Assembly: GCF_003544895.1 (NCBI RefSeq)
Contig: NZ_CP032125.1
Coordinates: 62,001 to 126,000 of the forward strand
Reading direction: 5' to 3'
DNA from: Profundibacter amoris
GTDB taxonomy: Bacteria; Pseudomonadota; Alphaproteobacteria; Rhodobacterales; Rhodobacteraceae
DNA length: 64,000 nt
Under the pieces are notes generated by a model. It saw only the letters and a program-made list of their open reading frames with translations. It searched no databases and had not been told where the DNA came from. The translations under genes were made by a program, and so were the position numbers. Positions 45,526 through 60,427 of this stretch are shown piece after piece (the first letter of the stretch is position 1; every line of letters starts with the position of its first letter).

Positions 45526-45554
45526 TTGAAAAACCCCCAGTTTGCGCGTATCTG
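45526..45554 (+). promoter_or_regulatory. sigma-70-like promoter of the secE-nusG operon
   Basis: TTGAAA (45526-45531) and TATCTG (45549-45554) are separated by 17 bases and end 31 bases before the secE start. Confidence 0.55.
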
Positions 45555-45585
45555 CAACCAGATCAATTCAAAGGCAGGCAGCTCG

Positions 45586-45795
45586 ATGGCTAAACCCAAA
45601 CAAATCCCCAGTCCTATCCAGTTTTTCCAGCAGGTTCGCGCGGAGGTTGCCAAAGTTGTTTGGCCAACCCGCCGCGAAGTAATGCTGACAACCATCATGG
45701 TTTTCATCATGGCGGCGCTGACGGCTATTTTCTTTTCGATCGTTGATCTGACAATCCGTTCGGCCCTGACAGCGGTTCTGGGGATGTTCGGTTAA
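45586..45795 (+). CDS. secE: preprotein translocase subunit SecE
   Basis: A 69-residue inner-membrane subunit that clamps SecY. The frame is open from 45526, but MAKPKQIPSPIQFF (45586) is the usual short start; the upstream part includes the promoter. FFQQVRAEVAKVVWPTRREV is the conserved amphipathic helix, followed by one membrane segment (VMLTTIMVFIMAALTAIFF). It is first in the secE-nusG-rplKAJL-rpoBC order. Confidence 0.95.
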   Translation: MAKPKQIPSPIQFFQQVRAEVAKVVWPTRREVMLTTIMVFIMAALTAIFFSIVDLTIRSALTAVLGMFG

Positions 45796-45943
45796 TAAAA
45801 ACTGCCGTCTACGCACTTGAAAAGGCTGGGTTTCAGTTGTAGAGCGGGCGGCACCACAATGACAGGCGTGCAGCGATTCGGGTTGCGCGCTGTTTTTTGT
45901 TATGGATGCAAGCGGGTTAACCGTTTGAAATAATTGGAATTTA

Positions 45944-45959
45944 CCGCGCTCCGGCGCGG
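45944..45959 (+). other. 6-bp hairpin upstream of nusG
   Basis: CCGCGC pairs with GCGCGG around TCCG, 22 bases before the nusG start; its role is unknown. Confidence 0.4.
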
Positions 45960-45981
45960 CTGGCACAAGGGCTAAGGCAAG

Positions 45982-46515
45982 ATGGCGAAGCGGTGGTATT
46001 CGGTTAGCGTTCTCTCGAATTACGAGAAAAAGATTGCCGAGCAGGTAAAAACTGCTGCGATTGAAGCTGGCCTTGAAAATGAAATCGAAGAAGTTCTGGT
46101 GCCCACCGAAGAGGTGATCGAGGTGCGTCGCGGCAAGAAGGTTACGACCGAGCGCCGCTTTATGCCCGGTTACATTCTGGTGCGGATGGAAATGTCGGAT
46201 CAGGGCTATCACCTGATCAATTCAATCAACCGCGTCACCGGTTTTCTGGGGCCGCAGGGCAAACCGATGCCGATGCGCGACGCCGAGGTCAACGCGCTGT
46301 TGAACCGCGTCGAGGAAACGGCCGAATCACCACGCACGCTGATCTTTTTCGAAATTGGCGAAAAAGTTGCCGTTGCGGACGGTCCTTTCGAAGGTTTCGA
46401 CGGGATGGTCGAAGAAGTGGACGAAGACAACCAGCGCCTGAAGGTGACGGTATCGATCTTTGGCCGGGAAACACCGGTCGAACTGGAATTCACGCAGGTC
46501 AAAAAAGAGACCTGA
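45982..46515 (+). CDS. nusG: transcription termination/antitermination protein NusG
   Basis: A 177-residue protein that binds RNA polymerase and links it to Rho and to the ribosome. The NGN domain opens with KRWYSVSVLSNYEKKIAEQV and includes RRFMPGYILVRMEM; the KOW domain starts near residue 125 (GEKVAVADGPFEGFDGMVEE). A long 186-base space with a hairpin separates it from secE. Confidence 0.97.
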   Translation: MAKRWYSVSVLSNYEKKIAEQVKTAAIEAGLENEIEEVLVPTEEVIEVRRGKKVTTERRFMPGYILVRMEMSDQGYHLINSINRVTGFLGPQGKPMPMRDAEVNALLNRVEETAESPRTLIFFEIGEKVAVADGPFEGFDGMVEEVDEDNQRLKVTVSIFGRETPVELEFTQVKKET

Positions 46516-46620
46516 TGCGAAGCATGTGGGAGGAACGGTGGGCGCGCCTATCGAACCGGACCACGCAACCCTAACCCCTGCCGACGCGTTGGCGGGAATG
46601 TTGAAAGTAGGAGAAGCCTG

Positions 46621-47046
46621 ATGGCTAAAAAACTGGCTGGCACAATGAAGCTGCAAGTGCCTGCAGGTCAAGCAAACCCGTCCCCCCCCGTGGGTCCGGC
46701 GCTTGGTCAGCGCGGCATTAATATCATGGAATTCTGTAAGGCGTTCAACGCCAAGACACAGGACCTTGAGCCGGGCGCACCGTGCCCGACCGTGATCACA
46801 TATTATCAGGATAAATCGTTCAGCATGGACATCAAGACGCCGCCTGCGTCTTATTTCCTGCGTAAAGCTGCGAAACTGAAGTCCGGCGCAAGCCTGCCTG
46901 GCCGCGAAACCGTGGCAACTGTTTCGGTCGCCCAGGTGAAAGAAATCGCCGAAGCGAAAATGAAAGACCTGAACGCGAACGATATCGAGGCCGCGATCAA
47001 AATCATCATGGGCTCGGCGCGGTCCATGGGCATCGAGGTGAAATAA
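46621..47046 (+). CDS. rplK: 50S ribosomal protein L11
   Basis: A 141-residue protein of the GTPase-associated centre. The N-terminus [34 protein letters not shown] (seen as [20 protein letters not shown] and [15 protein letters not shown]) is the L11 signature, and [20 protein letters not shown] with [13 protein letters not shown] forms the RNA-binding C-domain. rplA follows after two bases. Confidence 0.98.
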   Translation: MAKKLAGTMKLQVPAGQANPSPPVGPALGQRGINIMEFCKAFNAKTQDLEPGAPCPTVITYYQDKSFSMDIKTPPASYFLRKAAKLKSGASLPGRETVATVSVAQVKEIAEAKMKDLNANDIEAAIKIIMGSARSMGIEVK

Positions 47047-47048
47047 TC

Positions 47049-47747
47049 ATGGCTAAACTTGGAAAACGTATCAAGGCAGCCCGTGAGGCATTCGCCGGTA
47101 AAGAAGACCTGAGTGTTGAAGAAGCTGTTGCACTGGTGAAGGCCAACGCAACTGCTAAATTCGACGAAACGGTCGAAATTGCAATGAACCTGGGTGTTGA
47201 CCCGCGTCACGCCGACCAGATGGTTCGTGGTGTTATCGGTCTGCCGAACGGCACAGGGAAAACAGTTCGTGTAGCTGTATTTGCCCGTGACGCCAAAGCA
47301 GAAGAAGCCACCAAAGCCGGTGCCGACATCGTTGGTGCCGAGGATCTGATGGAAATCGTCCAAAGCGGCAAGATCGAATTCGATCGCTGCATCGCCACCC
47401 CCGACATGATGCCGATCGTTGGCCGTCTGGGTAAGGTGCTTGGCCCGCGCAACCTGATGCCGAACCCCAAAGTGGGTACGGTTACCATGGATGTGGCGGC
47501 TGCTGTTGAAGCTGCCAAAGGCGGTGAAGTGCAGTTCAAAGCGGAAAAAGAAGGCGTTGTTCACGCCGGTGTTGGCAAAGCGTCCTTTGACGAAGCCAAG
47601 CTGGTTGAAAACGTACGCGCCTTTGTGGATGCCGTTCAAAAGGCCCGCCCTTCGGGGGTGAAAGGCTCATACATGAAGAAGATCGTGTTGAGCTCGACCA
47701 TGGGCCCTGGCGTGTCGGTGAACATCGACAACGCGACCGGTAACTAA
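47049..47747 (+). CDS. rplA: 50S ribosomal protein L1
   Basis: A 232-residue L1-stalk protein and, in other bacteria, translational repressor of its own operon. [55 protein letters not shown] and [16 protein letters not shown] are clear family sequence. Start is two bases after rplK. Confidence 0.98.
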   Translation: MAKLGKRIKAAREAFAGKEDLSVEEAVALVKANATAKFDETVEIAMNLGVDPRHADQMVRGVIGLPNGTGKTVRVAVFARDAKAEEATKAGADIVGAEDLMEIVQSGKIEFDRCIATPDMMPIVGRLGKVLGPRNLMPNPKVGTVTMDVAAAVEAAKGGEVQFKAEKEGVVHAGVGKASFDEAKLVENVRAFVDAVQKARPSGVKGSYMKKIVLSSTMGPGVSVNIDNATGN

Positions 47748-48031
47748 GGTTTACGGCGGGGTGAACCCCGCCCTACGAAATTTGGCAGGCGTTCGCGGCT
47801 GCCAGATAGCAGGGCCGAAAGGTTCTGTTCTGTCCGAGACGGAGGGCATGAGCCGGATCTGATCCGGCTTCTGGAAGTCCTTCCCGAGATGGGAAACGAG
47901 ACGAATTTCACGGGGTGTATTCCTCGGGTGATTTTGGCCTCGGGACCCTGAAATTGGACCCGAAACGCCCCACCGATACGGGGCACAAACTGAGCCGGAA
48001 GGGGAAACCCTTCCATAATTGGAGTGAAACT
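47748..48031 (+). ncRNA. L10-type leader upstream of rplJ
   Basis: A 284-base space with several hairpins and no convincing open frame: GGCGGGG/CCCCGCC (47755-47772), TGGCAG/CTGCCA near 47783-47804, AGCCGGA/TCCGGCT near 47850-47870, GCCCC/GGGGC near 47967-47985, and GGAAGGG-GAAA-CCCTTCC (47997-48014) just before the GGAG ribosome site. The location is that of the autoregulatory L10(L12) leader in other bacteria. Confidence 0.55.
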
Positions 48032-48544
48032 GTGGATAGAGCACAAAAAGAAGCCGTAGTCGCTGAACTCGGCGAAATCTTTGAAAGCTCTGGCGTTGTA
48101 GTGGTTGCCCACTACGCGGGTCTTACAGTTGCGGATATGGAAACCTTGCGGGCGCAAATGCGCGAAGCGGGTGGCCATGTGCGTGTTGCCAAAAACCGGC
48201 TTGCCAAAATCGCCCTTGACGGAAAGCCCTGCGCAAGCATTGCCGACCTTCTGACGGGTATGACCGTTCTAACCTATTCCGAGGATCCTGTGGCTGCTGC
48301 CAAGGTTGCTCAGGAGTTCTCCAAGGAAAACGACAAGTTCGAAATCCTTGGCGGGGCAATGGGTGAAAACGTTCTGGACGTCGCCGGTGTTAAGGCCGTC
48401 GCTGCCATGCCTTCGCGCGAAGAGCTTATCAGCTCGATCGCGGGTTGCATCGGGGCGCCTGCTTCCAACATCGCCGGTGCCATTGGCGCGCCTGCAAGCA
48501 ACATCGCCGGTATCTTGTCTACGATCGAAGACAAGGCTGCCTAA
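48032..48544 (+). CDS. rplJ: 50S ribosomal protein L10
   Basis: The frame is open from 47915, but GTG at 48032 ([18 protein letters not shown] seven bases before) gives 170 residues, the usual length. [34 protein letters not shown] and [11 protein letters not shown] are L10 signatures; the C-terminal helix binds L7/L12 dimers. A repeat near the end ([11 protein letters not shown] twice) is typical for alphaproteobacterial L10. Confidence 0.96.
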   Translation: MDRAQKEAVVAELGEIFESSGVVVVAHYAGLTVADMETLRAQMREAGGHVRVAKNRLAKIALDGKPCASIADLLTGMTVLTYSEDPVAAAKVAQEFSKENDKFEILGGAMGENVLDVAGVKAVAAMPSREELISSIAGCIGAPASNIAGAIGAPASNIAGILSTIEDKAA

Positions 48545-48616
48545 GCAACAAAGTAAGACCGGCGTATGGATATCCCATGACGTTGGAACACATCTTAAAC
48601 GAACGGAAACAGTAAA

Positions 48617-48994
48617 ATGGCTGATCTGAAAAAAATGGCTGAAGAGATCGTGGGTCTGACCCTTCTCGAAGCACAAGAACTGAAAACTATCCTGAAAGAC
48701 GAGTATGGCATCGAGCCTGCTGCCGGTGGTGCTGTAATGGTTGCCGGTGGTGGCGATGCTGGTGGCGCTTCTGCTGAAGAGCAAACAGAATTCGACGTGA
48801 TTCTGGTTGCCGCTGGCCCGCAGAAAATTGCTGTCATCAAAGAAGTCCGCGCCCTGACCGGCCTGGGCCTGAAAGAAGCAAAAGACCTGGTCGAAGCTGG
48901 CGGCAAAGCTGTCAAAGAAGGCGTAGACAAGGCCGAAGCCGAAGAAGTCAAAGCCAAGCTGGAAGCAGCTGGCGCCGAAGTCGAAGTGAAGTAA
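48617..48994 (+). CDS. rplL: 50S ribosomal protein L7/L12
   Basis: A 125-residue acidic stalk protein: N-terminal dimerisation helix ([20 protein letters not shown]), Ala/Gly-rich hinge ([20 protein letters not shown]), and C-terminal EF-binding domain ([20 protein letters not shown]). Confidence 0.98.
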   Translation: MADLKKMAEEIVGLTLLEAQELKTILKDEYGIEPAAGGAVMVAGGGDAGGASAEEQTEFDVILVAAGPQKIAVIKEVRALTGLGLKEAKDLVEAGGKAVKEGVDKAEAEEVKAKLEAAGAEVEVK

Positions 48995-49037
48995 TTCACA
49001 GGCAGGGCGCTTTGGTGGTCTGCTGGCATTTAGATCT

Positions 49038-49110
49038 GGCTGAATCCGGAGAAATCCGGGTTCAGCCGAACCTGTCTTGGAAAGGGCTTTTGTCCGAAGC
49101 CTTTTCCAAG
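49038..49110 (+). other. two tandem long hairpins between rplL and rpoB
   Basis: Hairpin 1 is a 13-bp stem (49038-49050 with 49055-49067, one G-U) closed by a GAAA tetraloop. Hairpin 2 is a 14-bp stem (49076-49089 with 49097-49110, one G-U) with a 7-base loop. Neither has a T-run. In E. coli this intergenic space holds an attenuator and an RNase III site that set rpoBC output, so an equivalent role is inferred. Confidence 0.6.
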
Positions 49111-49244
49111 ACTTGGTTCAAGGTACGAGAGCAGGCCAATGGGAGGCTTGCGAGAATAGACCGTGATCCAGTTGCATGTGCGGCGCGTTGCTGTGGCCCA
49201 GACAGCCAGCGCACCCGCGAGCAAATTGAAAGGCGACAATACAG

Positions 49245-52200
49245 ATGGCGCAATCTTATCTTGGCCAAAAGCGGCTGCGTAAATATTACGGCAAGATCCG
49301 TGAAGTTCTGGAAATGCCGAACCTGATTCAGGTTCAGAAATCCTCGTATGAATTGTTCCTGAAGTCCGGCGATCAGCTGACTCCGATGGACGGCGAAGGC
49401 ATCAACGGTGTTTTCCAGTCGGTTTTCCCGATCAAGGATTTCAACGAAACGGCCATTCTGGAATTCGTGAAATACGATCTGGAAAAGCCAAAGTACGATG
49501 TCGAGGAATGTCAGCAGCGCGACATGACCTATTCAGCCCCGCTGAAGGTTACCCTGCGTCTGATCGTGTTTGATATCGACGAAGATACAGGCGCCAAATC
49601 GGTCAAGGACATCAAAGAACAAGACGTGTTCATGGGTGACATGCCTTTGATGACTCCGAACGGCACATTTGTTGTGAACGGCACCGAGCGGGTGATCGTT
49701 TCGCAGATGCACCGTTCGCCCGGTGTATTCTTTGACCACGACAAGGGTAAAACCCATTCGTCGGGCAAACTGCTGTTCACCTGCCGTATCATTCCCTATC
49801 GCGGTTCGTGGCTGGATTTTGAATTCGATGCCAAAGATATCGTTTTTGCCCGCATCGACCGTCGTCGCAAACTGCCTGTGACAACCCTGCTGTATGCATT
49901 GGGTCTGGATCAGGAAGGTATCATGGATGCCTATTACGACACCGTTGATTACAAGCTGAAGAAGAACAAGGGCTGGGTCACCAAGTTCTTCCCCGATCGT
50001 GTGCGTGGCACACGCCCCACCTTTGATCTGGTGGATGCCAAAACCGGCAAGGTGATTGCCGAAGCCGGTAAAAAGATTACCCCGCGGGCGGTTAAAAAAC
50101 TGATTGACGAAGGCAAGGTCACAGACCTGTTGCTGCCGTTTGACCAGATTGTCGGTAAATTCGTCGCCAAAGATATCATCAACGAGGAAACCGGTGCGAT
50201 TTACGTCGAAGCCGGGGACGAGTTAACGCAAGAGATGGACAAGGCGGGCGAAGTCATTGGCGGCACCCTGAAGGAGCTGCTGGATGCCGGTATCACCGAT
50301 ATTCCGGTTCTGGACATCGACAACATCAATGTCGGCCCCTACATCCGAAACACTTTGGCCGTCGACAAAAATATGGGTCGCGATACCGCGCTGATGGACA
50401 TCTACCGCGTGATGCGCCCAGGCGAGCCGCCCACCGTTGAATCCGCTTCTGCCCTGTTCGATACGCTGTTCTTTGACAGTGAACGTTACGATCTGTCCGC
50501 CGTTGGCCGCGTGAAAATGAACATGCGTCTGAATCTGGATGCCGAAGACACCCAGCGCACCCTGCGCCGCGAAGACATCATCGCCTGCATCAAGGCGCTG
50601 GTCGAACTGCGCGACGGCAAGGGCCAGGTCGACGATATCGACCACCTTGGCAACCGCCGTGTCCGTTCGGTTGGCGAGCTGATGGAAAACCAGTACCGCG
50701 TTGGTCTGCTGCGCATGGAGCGTGCGATCAAGGAGCGTATGTCGTCGGTCGAAATCGACACGGTGATGCCGCAGGACCTGATCAACGCCAAACCGGCTGC
50801 GGCTGCGGTTCGCGAATTCTTCGGCTCGTCGCAGCTGTCGCAGTTCATGGACCAAACCAACCCGCTGTCCGAGGTGACGCACAAACGTCGCCTGTCCGCG
50901 CTTGGGCCGGGTGGTCTGACCCGCGAACGTGCCGGTTTCGAGGTGCGCGATGTGCATCCCACCCACTATGGCCGCATGTGTCCGATTGAAACGCCCGAGG
51001 GTCCGAACATTGGTCTGATCAACTCTCTGGCGACATTCGCGCGTGTGAACAAATACGGCTTTATCGAAACCCCGTATCGCAAGGTTGTCGATGCGCAGGT
51101 AACGGACGAAGTGCATTACATGTCCGCGACCGAGGAAATGCGTCACACAGTGGCCCAGGCCAACGCGCATCTGGATGCCGATGGCCGGTTTGAAAACGAT
51201 CTGGTTTCCAGCCGTAAATCGGGTGACTACCTGCTTAGCCCGCGTGAAAACGTAGACTTGATTGACGTTAGCCCGAAACAGCTGGTGTCGGTTGCGGCCT
51301 CGCTGATCCCGTTCCTTGAAAACGATGACGCCAACCGCGCCCTGATGGGCTCGAACATGATGCGTCAGGCTGTGCCGCTGCTGCGGGCCGAAGCGCCTTT
51401 GGTTGGCACAGGGATCGAAGAAGTCGTTGCCCGCGATTCAGGCGCGGCTATCATGGCCCGTCGTGGCGGTGTGATTGACCAAGTCGACGCAAACCGCATC
51501 GTTATCCGCGCAACCGAAGATCTGGAAATCGGTGACCCGGGCGTTGATATCTACCGTCTGCGCAAATTCCAGCGCTCGAACCAGAACACCTGTATCAACC
51601 AGCGCCCGCTGATCAAAGTGGGTGACAAAGTTGGCAAAGGCGAAGTGATTGCCGATGGCCCGTCCACCGATCTGGGGGAACTGGCACTGGGCAAGAACAT
51701 CATGGTCGCGTTTATGCCGTGGAACGGCTACAACTACGAGGACTCGATCCTGATTTCCGAACGTATTGTTCGTGACGACGTGTTCACCTCGGTTCACATC
51801 GAGGAATTCGAAGTCGCTGCGCGTGATACGAAGCTCGGCCCCGAGGAGATTACCCGCGACATCCCGAACGTCGGTGAAGAAGCCCTGCGCAATCTGGATG
51901 AGGCCGGTATCGTTTACATTGGTGCCGAAGTTCAGCCGGGCGATATTCTGGTCGGTAAAATCACCCCCAAGGGCGAAAGCCCGATGACCCCTGAAGAAAA
52001 ACTTCTGCGGGCCATCTTCGGTGAAAAAGCATCAGACGTTCGCGATACATCGCTGCGGGTCAAACCCGGCGATTTCGGCACGGTTGTCGAGGTGCGCGTC
52101 TTTAACCGCCACGGTGTGGAAAAAGACGAACGTGCCTTGCAGATCGAGCGGGAAGAGGTTGAAAGCCTGGCCCGTGACCGTGACGACGAACTGGCCATTC

Positions 52201-53381
52201 TGGACCGCAACACCTATGCGCGTCTGAAAGGCATGATTCTGGGCAAGGTGGCTGTAAAAGGCCCCAAAGGTGTGAAGCCCAAGTCGGAAATCACCGAAGA
52301 GCTGCTGGACATGCTGTCCAAAGGCCAGTGGTGGCAACTGGCGCTGGGCGACGAAAAAGACGCCGCCGAGGTTGAAGCTCTGAACGAGCAATACGAGGCG
52401 CAGAAACGCGTGTTGGATGCCCGTTTTGAAGACAAGGTCGAAAAGGTTCGCCGTGGCGATGATCTGCCTCCGGGTGTGATGAAAATGGTCAAGGTGTTCA
52501 TCGCGGTCAAGCGCAAGCTGCAGCCGGGTGATAAAATGGCCGGTCGTCACGGGAACAAGGGTGTTATTTCCCGCGTTGTTCCGATGGAGGACATGCCGTT
52601 CCTGGAAGATGGGACACCGGTTGATTTCTGTCTGAACCCGCTGGGCGTGCCGTCGCGTATGAACGTCGGTCAGATCCTTGAAACCCATATGGGGTGGGCC
52701 GCGCGCGGTCTGGGTCTGAAGATTGACGAGGCACTACAGGCCTATCGCCGGTCCGGTGATCTGGCTCCGGTTCGTGATGCCATGAAAATTGCCTATGGTG
52801 ACGATGTCTATGAAGAAGGCATCAAAGGTATGGACGATGATCAACTGATCACAGCCGCCAGCAACGTCACCAACGGGGTGCCGATTGCCACGCCGGTATT
52901 CGACGGCGCCAAGGAAGAGGATATCAATGATGCCCTTGAACGTGCCGGCTTTACCAGCAGTGCCCAGTCGATCCTTTATGATGGCCGCACGGGCGAGCAA
53001 TTCTCGCGTCCTGTGACGGTTGGTATGAAGTATCTGCTGAAACTGCATCACCTTGTGGATGACAAGATCCACGCGCGTTCGACCGGTCCTTACAGCCTTG
53101 TCACGCAGCAGCCCCTGGGTGGTAAGGCCCAGTTCGGTGGCCAGCGCTTCGGGGAAATGGAAGTCTGGGCACTGGAAGCATATGGTGCGGCGTATACGCT
53201 GCAGGAAATGCTGACAGTCAAGTCGGATGACGTTGCAGGCCGGACCAAGGTCTACGAAAGCATCGTCAAAGGCGAAGACAACTTCGAGGCCGGTGTGCCC
53301 GAAAGCTTCAACGTGCTGGTGAAAGAGGTCCGCGGTTTGGGCCTGAACATGGAACTCCTGGATGCGGAGGGTGAGGATTAA
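49245..53381 (+). CDS. rpoB: DNA-directed RNA polymerase subunit beta
   Basis: A 1378-residue catalytic subunit, normal for alphaproteobacteria. The rifampicin pocket region reads [20 protein letters not shown] then [10 protein letters not shown] (about residues 524-555) with wild-type D, H and S at the positions of E. coli D516, H526 and S531, so a sensitive enzyme is expected. [15 protein letters not shown]-type sequence appears as [19 protein letters not shown], and the C-terminus has [20 protein letters not shown]. Confidence 0.98.
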   Translation: MAQSYLGQKRLRKYYGKIREVLEMPNLIQVQKSSYELFLKSGDQLTPMDGEGINGVFQSVFPIKDFNETAILEFVKYDLEKPKYDVEECQQRDMTYSAPLKVTLRLIVFDIDEDTGAKSVKDIKEQDVFMGDMPLMTPNGTFVVNGTERVIVSQMHRSPGVFFDHDKGKTHSSGKLLFTCRIIPYRGSWLDFEFDAKDIVFARIDRRRKLPVTTLLYALGLDQEGIMDAYYDTVDYKLKKNKGWVTKFFPDRVRGTRPTFDLVDAKTGKVIAEAGKKITPRAVKKLIDEGKVTDLLLPFDQIVGKFVAKDIINEETGAIYVEAGDELTQEMDKAGEVIGGTLKELLDAGITDIPVLDIDNINVGPYIRNTLAVDKNMGRDTALMDIYRVMRPGEPPTVESASALFDTLFFDSERYDLSAVGRVKMNMRLNLDAEDTQRTLRREDIIACIKALVELRDGKGQVDDIDHLGNRRVRSVGELMENQYRVGLLRMERAIKERMSSVEIDTVMPQDLINAKPAAAAVREFFGSSQLSQFMDQTNPLSEVTHKRRLSALGPGGLTRERAGFEVRDVHPTHYGRMCPIETPEGPNIGLINSLATFARVNKYGFIETPYRKVVDAQVTDEVHYMSATEEMRHTVAQANAHLDADGRFENDLVSSRKSGDYLLSPRENVDLIDVSPKQLVSVAASLIPFLENDDANRALMGSNMMRQAVPLLRAEAPLVGTGIEEVVARDSGAAIMARRGGVIDQVDANRIVIRATEDLEIGDPGVDIYRLRKFQRSNQNTCINQRPLIKVGDKVGKGEVIADGPSTDLGELALGKNIMVAFMPWNGYNYEDSILISERIVRDDVFTSVHIEEFEVAARDTKLGPEEITRDIPNVGEEALRNLDEAGIVYIGAEVQPGDILVGKITPKGESPMTPEEKLLRAIFGEKASDVRDTSLRVKPGDFGTVVEVRVFNRHGVEKDERALQIEREEVESLARDRDDELAILDRNTYARLKGMILGKVAVKGPKGVKPKSEITEELLDMLSKGQWWQLALGDEKDAAEVEALNEQYEAQKRVLDARFEDKVEKVRRGDDLPPGVMKMVKVFIAVKRKLQPGDKMAGRHGNKGVISRVVPMEDMPFLEDGTPVDFCLNPLGVPSRMNVGQILETHMGWAARGLGLKIDEALQAYRRSGDLAPVRDAMKIAYGDDVYEEGIKGMDDDQLITAASNVTNGVPIATPVFDGAKEEDINDALERAGFTSSAQSILYDGRTGEQFSRPVTVGMKYLLKLHHLVDDKIHARSTGPYSLVTQQPLGGKAQFGGQRFGEMEVWALEAYGAAYTLQEMLTVKSDDVAGRTKVYESIVKGEDNFEAGVPESFNVLVKEVRGLGLNMELLDAEGED

Positions 53382-53426
53382 GGGGCCTGCGCCCCAATCC
53401 CCCCACCCATCTGCAACCCAATTTGA

Positions 53427-57698
<4,272 letters not shown>

Positions 57699-57722
57699 AT
57701 ACGCAGCATAAAATCTCCAAAC

Positions 57723-57753
57723 AGGCCCCTGCATGAATGTGCGGGGGCCTTTT
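57723..57753 (+). terminator. rho-independent terminator after rpoC
   Basis: AGGCCCCTGC (57723-57732) pairs with GCGGGGGCCT (57741-57750), 10 bp with one G-U, loop of eight bases, followed by TTT. Confidence 0.75.
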
Positions 57754-57852
57754 ACATTTCAGGGATACCCAGCGGTAAAATTCCCCGCTAAGGTTCCGCC
57801 GGGCGGTCCGAAAATTACGGGGCGGCTGCAATTCTGACATGAAAGACGGCAC

Positions 57853-58731
57853 GTGATGCGGGCACTCTCGGACAACATGCGCGGTGCGCTTTTGATGATG
57901 GGCAGCATGGCGGCCTTTGTCTTTAACGATGCCTGCATGAAAGTGGTGCTAAAGGATCTGCCTCTGTTTCAGGCCATCCTGCTGCGTGGTTTGGCGACGG
58001 TGTTTTTCATGGTGCTGGTGTCGCACTGGCTGGGCGGGCTGGATTTCCGCCTGCCACGGCGGGACTGGTTTCTGGTTACGTTACGCACATTGGCGGATGT
58101 CGGAGCCACCTATTTCTTTATCACCGCGTTGCGGGAAATGCCGATCGCCAACATCACGGCTATTCTGCAGGTCTTGCCGCTGACCGTCACCCTTACCGGC
58201 GCGATGCTGTTTGGCGAGCCATTGGGCTGGCGGCGACTGGTGGCGATTATGATCGGCTTTGCCGGGGTGATGATCATTGTGCGCCCGGGAGTGGACGGAT
58301 TCAACAGCTATGCCTATTACGCGTTGATTGCGGTTGCTTTTGTGACGGTGCGCGATCTATGCGCACGGCGGCTGTCTGCCGGCGTGTCATCGGTCACGAT
58401 TGCCCTGATCGGGGCAACCGGTGTGGTGATATTCGCCGCCATTGGTGCCGTAGGTGGCGAATGGGAGCCTGTCAGCGGCAAGTCGGCCGCATTGCTGGCG
58501 GGGGCAACGTTTTTCATAATCGGCGGTTATCTGTTCAGCGTGATGACCATGCGGCTGGGTGAAATCGGTTTCATTGCACCATTCCGCTATACCAGCCTGT
58601 TGTGGGCATTGCTGCTGGGGTTTGTGGTGTTCGGGGATTGGCCGGACGGAGTGACCATGCTGGGCATTGCAATTGTGGTGGCGATGGGGGCCTTTACCTT
58701 TTATCGGGAACGCCAGATCGCACGGCGTTAA
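57853..58731 (+). CDS. DMT-family (EamA) inner-membrane transporter
   Basis: A 292-residue protein with about ten membrane segments in two EamA repeats; the second repeat starts near residue 150. The stretch ADVGATYFFITALREMPIAN and LQVLPLTVTLTGAMLFGEPLGW are typical of drug/metabolite exporters. The start is GTG at 57853 or ATG at 57856. The substrate is unknown. It converges with the next gene, and the two stops overlap by four bases. Confidence 0.88.
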   Translation: MMRALSDNMRGALLMMGSMAAFVFNDACMKVVLKDLPLFQAILLRGLATVFFMVLVSHWLGGLDFRLPRRDWFLVTLRTLADVGATYFFITALREMPIANITAILQVLPLTVTLTGAMLFGEPLGWRRLVAIMIGFAGVMIIVRPGVDGFNSYAYYALIAVAFVTVRDLCARRLSAGVSSVTIALIGATGVVIFAAIGAVGGEWEPVSGKSAALLAGATFFIIGGYLFSVMTMRLGEIGFIAPFRYTSLLWALLLGFVVFGDWPDGVTMLGIAIVVAMGAFTFYRERQIARR

Positions 58732-59729
58732 TGGCGCGGCAGTTTTTGCGCCATTTCCCTGTGAATCAGATAGCGTTCATCCGCCGCCGGATCATCGCCG
58801 CGTTTGGTGCACATATCGGCAACATAATCGGCACAGCACAGATGATGCAGCCGCATCACACCGGGGATCTGGCATAGGCGGTCATATTCCGAGTCAAACC
58901 GTTTGCGATAGGTCGATACGGCAAGGTTTTCGACCTCGTTCCGGTCCAGCGTTTTGCGGAATGTGTCGGTATAGCGGTCGGCAAAGTCGGACGCTGCAGG
59001 GCGCCCCTTTTTGAAACTGAATTCTTCGTGGCTGCGAACAGCGTAATGGTGGACTTCGGCAATGTGGTGCAGCTTGCGATCATCGGGGACGGCGTTTTGC
59101 GGGTGTTTGTTCGGGTGGAATTCGTCAAACCGTGACCCGTCGCTAAGCGCCCAGTAATTCCCGCCCTGACCCCATGCGCCCTTGCCCTGCCAACCGCTGG
59201 CGCAGTGGGAATTCAGCCGTTTATACAGGCGGGGATGGCGCACAAAGCTTTTGATCACGCTGTTGCGTTTGAAATCGGGTTCGCTGGACAGAAAATATCG
59301 ACGATGAACAAGGTCATCCTGCCATTTTCTGTGACCTGCGCTGCCAAACAGGCGCCAGTTGATGGCCATTGCAGCAAAGGGCACCTTGCCATTGTCCAGC
59401 AGTGCGCCAATGCTGCCGTCCCCTTTGTGGATCACCAGAAATTCGTCAACGTCGCAGGTGAACATCCATTCTGCCTGTTTCACCAACCTGTTGCTGCGGG
59501 CCGTGCGATAGGCTTCGGCTTGCGGGCTATGACCCTCGCGGGGTTCGTGGCGCTTGGCCGTTACTTCACCCATACGATCCAGCAGGCGTAGCAATTGTGG
59601 TGAATGGTCGGTGCAGTCATTGTGCAGGATAAGGATGTTTTCGAAACCCAGCATCTTTTGCCAGGCAACCCATTCCAGAATAAACGGGCCTTCGTTTCGC
59701 ATTGCGGTTAGTGCCAGACTGCCCTGCAT
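58728..59729 (-). CDS. glycosyltransferase family 2-like protein
   Basis: A 333-residue cytosolic protein. ALTAMRNEGPFILEWVAWQK at the N-terminus and the metal-binding DxD in MFTCDVDEFLVIH (about 93-95) fit the GT2-like group (Glyco_tranf_2_4 type) seen in marine alphaproteobacteria. The middle holds several conserved-looking H, W and D residues (FHPNKHP, HHIAEVHHYAVRS). The sugar donor and acceptor are unknown. It sits between the two ribosomal clusters, which is its only notable context. Confidence 0.8.
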   Translation of the reverse strand: MQGSLALTAMRNEGPFILEWVAWQKMLGFENILILHNDCTDHSPQLLRLLDRMGEVTAKRHEPREGHSPQAEAYRTARSNRLVKQAEWMFTCDVDEFLVIHKGDGSIGALLDNGKVPFAAMAINWRLFGSAGHRKWQDDLVHRRYFLSSEPDFKRNSVIKSFVRHPRLYKRLNSHCASGWQGKGAWGQGGNYWALSDGSRFDEFHPNKHPQNAVPDDRKLHHIAEVHHYAVRSHEEFSFKKGRPAASDFADRYTDTFRKTLDRNEVENLAVSTYRKRFDSEYDRLCQIPGVMRLHHLCCADYVADMCTKRGDDPAADERYLIHREMAQKLPRH

Positions 59730-60043
59730 GAATTCCCTTGCCTTGCGGATTGCTTGCGATCATCTAATAGGCCTGATCGTCATGCGTCAAACAGATTGCC
59801 TAATGTTTACCGGCACCTGTTGACACGCGCTGCGACTCCCCATATACGGCGACCACTTGGGCAGGGTGTATTCCCTTTATGCCCAACTCAGAACTAGTAG
59901 TGGTCAAGATCCGGGCTGGCGCTCCGATCCTCTGGTACCCGCCATATCGTCCCTGAAATTGGGGGCGCATGTGGCTTTTGCGCTGTGCGGGCATACGGTC
60001 CGCGTGAAATTTTTAATGTGTTGCAACACGGGGATTTACCGGA
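59730..60043 (+). other. intergenic region and leader upstream of the str operon
   Basis: A 314-base stretch without a gene. It holds the promoter at 59820-59848 and a leader of about 190 bases to rpsL. I see no further strong hairpin, no repeat and no convincing small frame. Confidence 0.6.
59820..59848 (+). promoter_or_regulatory. sigma-70 promoter of the rpsL-rpsG-fusA-tuf operon
   Basis: A consensus TTGACA (59820-59825) is followed after exactly 17 bases by TATACG (59843-59848). It lies about 195 bases before rpsL and faces the operon. Confidence 0.65.
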
Positions 60044-60415
60044 ATGCCAACGATACAACAGCTGATCCGCAAACCACGGCAGCCTAAAGTAAAACGCTCG
60101 AAGTCGCTGCATATGCAGGGGTGTCCGCAAAAACGCGGCGTCTGCACACGCGTCTACACAACAACACCGAAAAAGCCGAACTCCGCTATGCGGAAAGTTG
60201 CGAAGGTTCGCCTGACCAACGGTTTCGAGGTGATCAGCTACATCCCGGGCGAAAGTCACAATCTTCAGGAACACTCGGTGGTTCTGATTCGCGGCGGTCG
60301 TGTAAAAGACCTTCCGGGTGTCCGTTACCACATCCTGCGTGGTGTGCTGGATACCCAGGGCGTCAAAGACCGTAAACAACGCCGCTCGAAATACGGCGCG
60401 AAGAAGCCGAAATAA
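60044..60415 (+). CDS. rpsL: 30S ribosomal protein S12
   Basis: A 123-residue protein of the decoding centre. [20 protein letters not shown] opens the protein; [16 protein letters not shown] and [13 protein letters not shown] carry the wild-type lysines at the positions of K43 and K88, whose mutation gives streptomycin resistance elsewhere. It is first in the str operon. Confidence 0.98.
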   Translation: MPTIQQLIRKPRQPKVKRSKSLHMQGCPQKRGVCTRVYTTTPKKPNSAMRKVAKVRLTNGFEVISYIPGESHNLQEHSVVLIRGGRVKDLPGVRYHILRGVLDTQGVKDRKQRRSKYGAKKPK

Positions 60416-60427
60416 GGAGAGAGCGAG

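Noticed and set aside
45475-45585. tRNA-Trp upstream of secE, as in many alphaproteobacteria
   Set aside because: I looked for a cloverleaf and CCA here and found none; only a promoter is supported.
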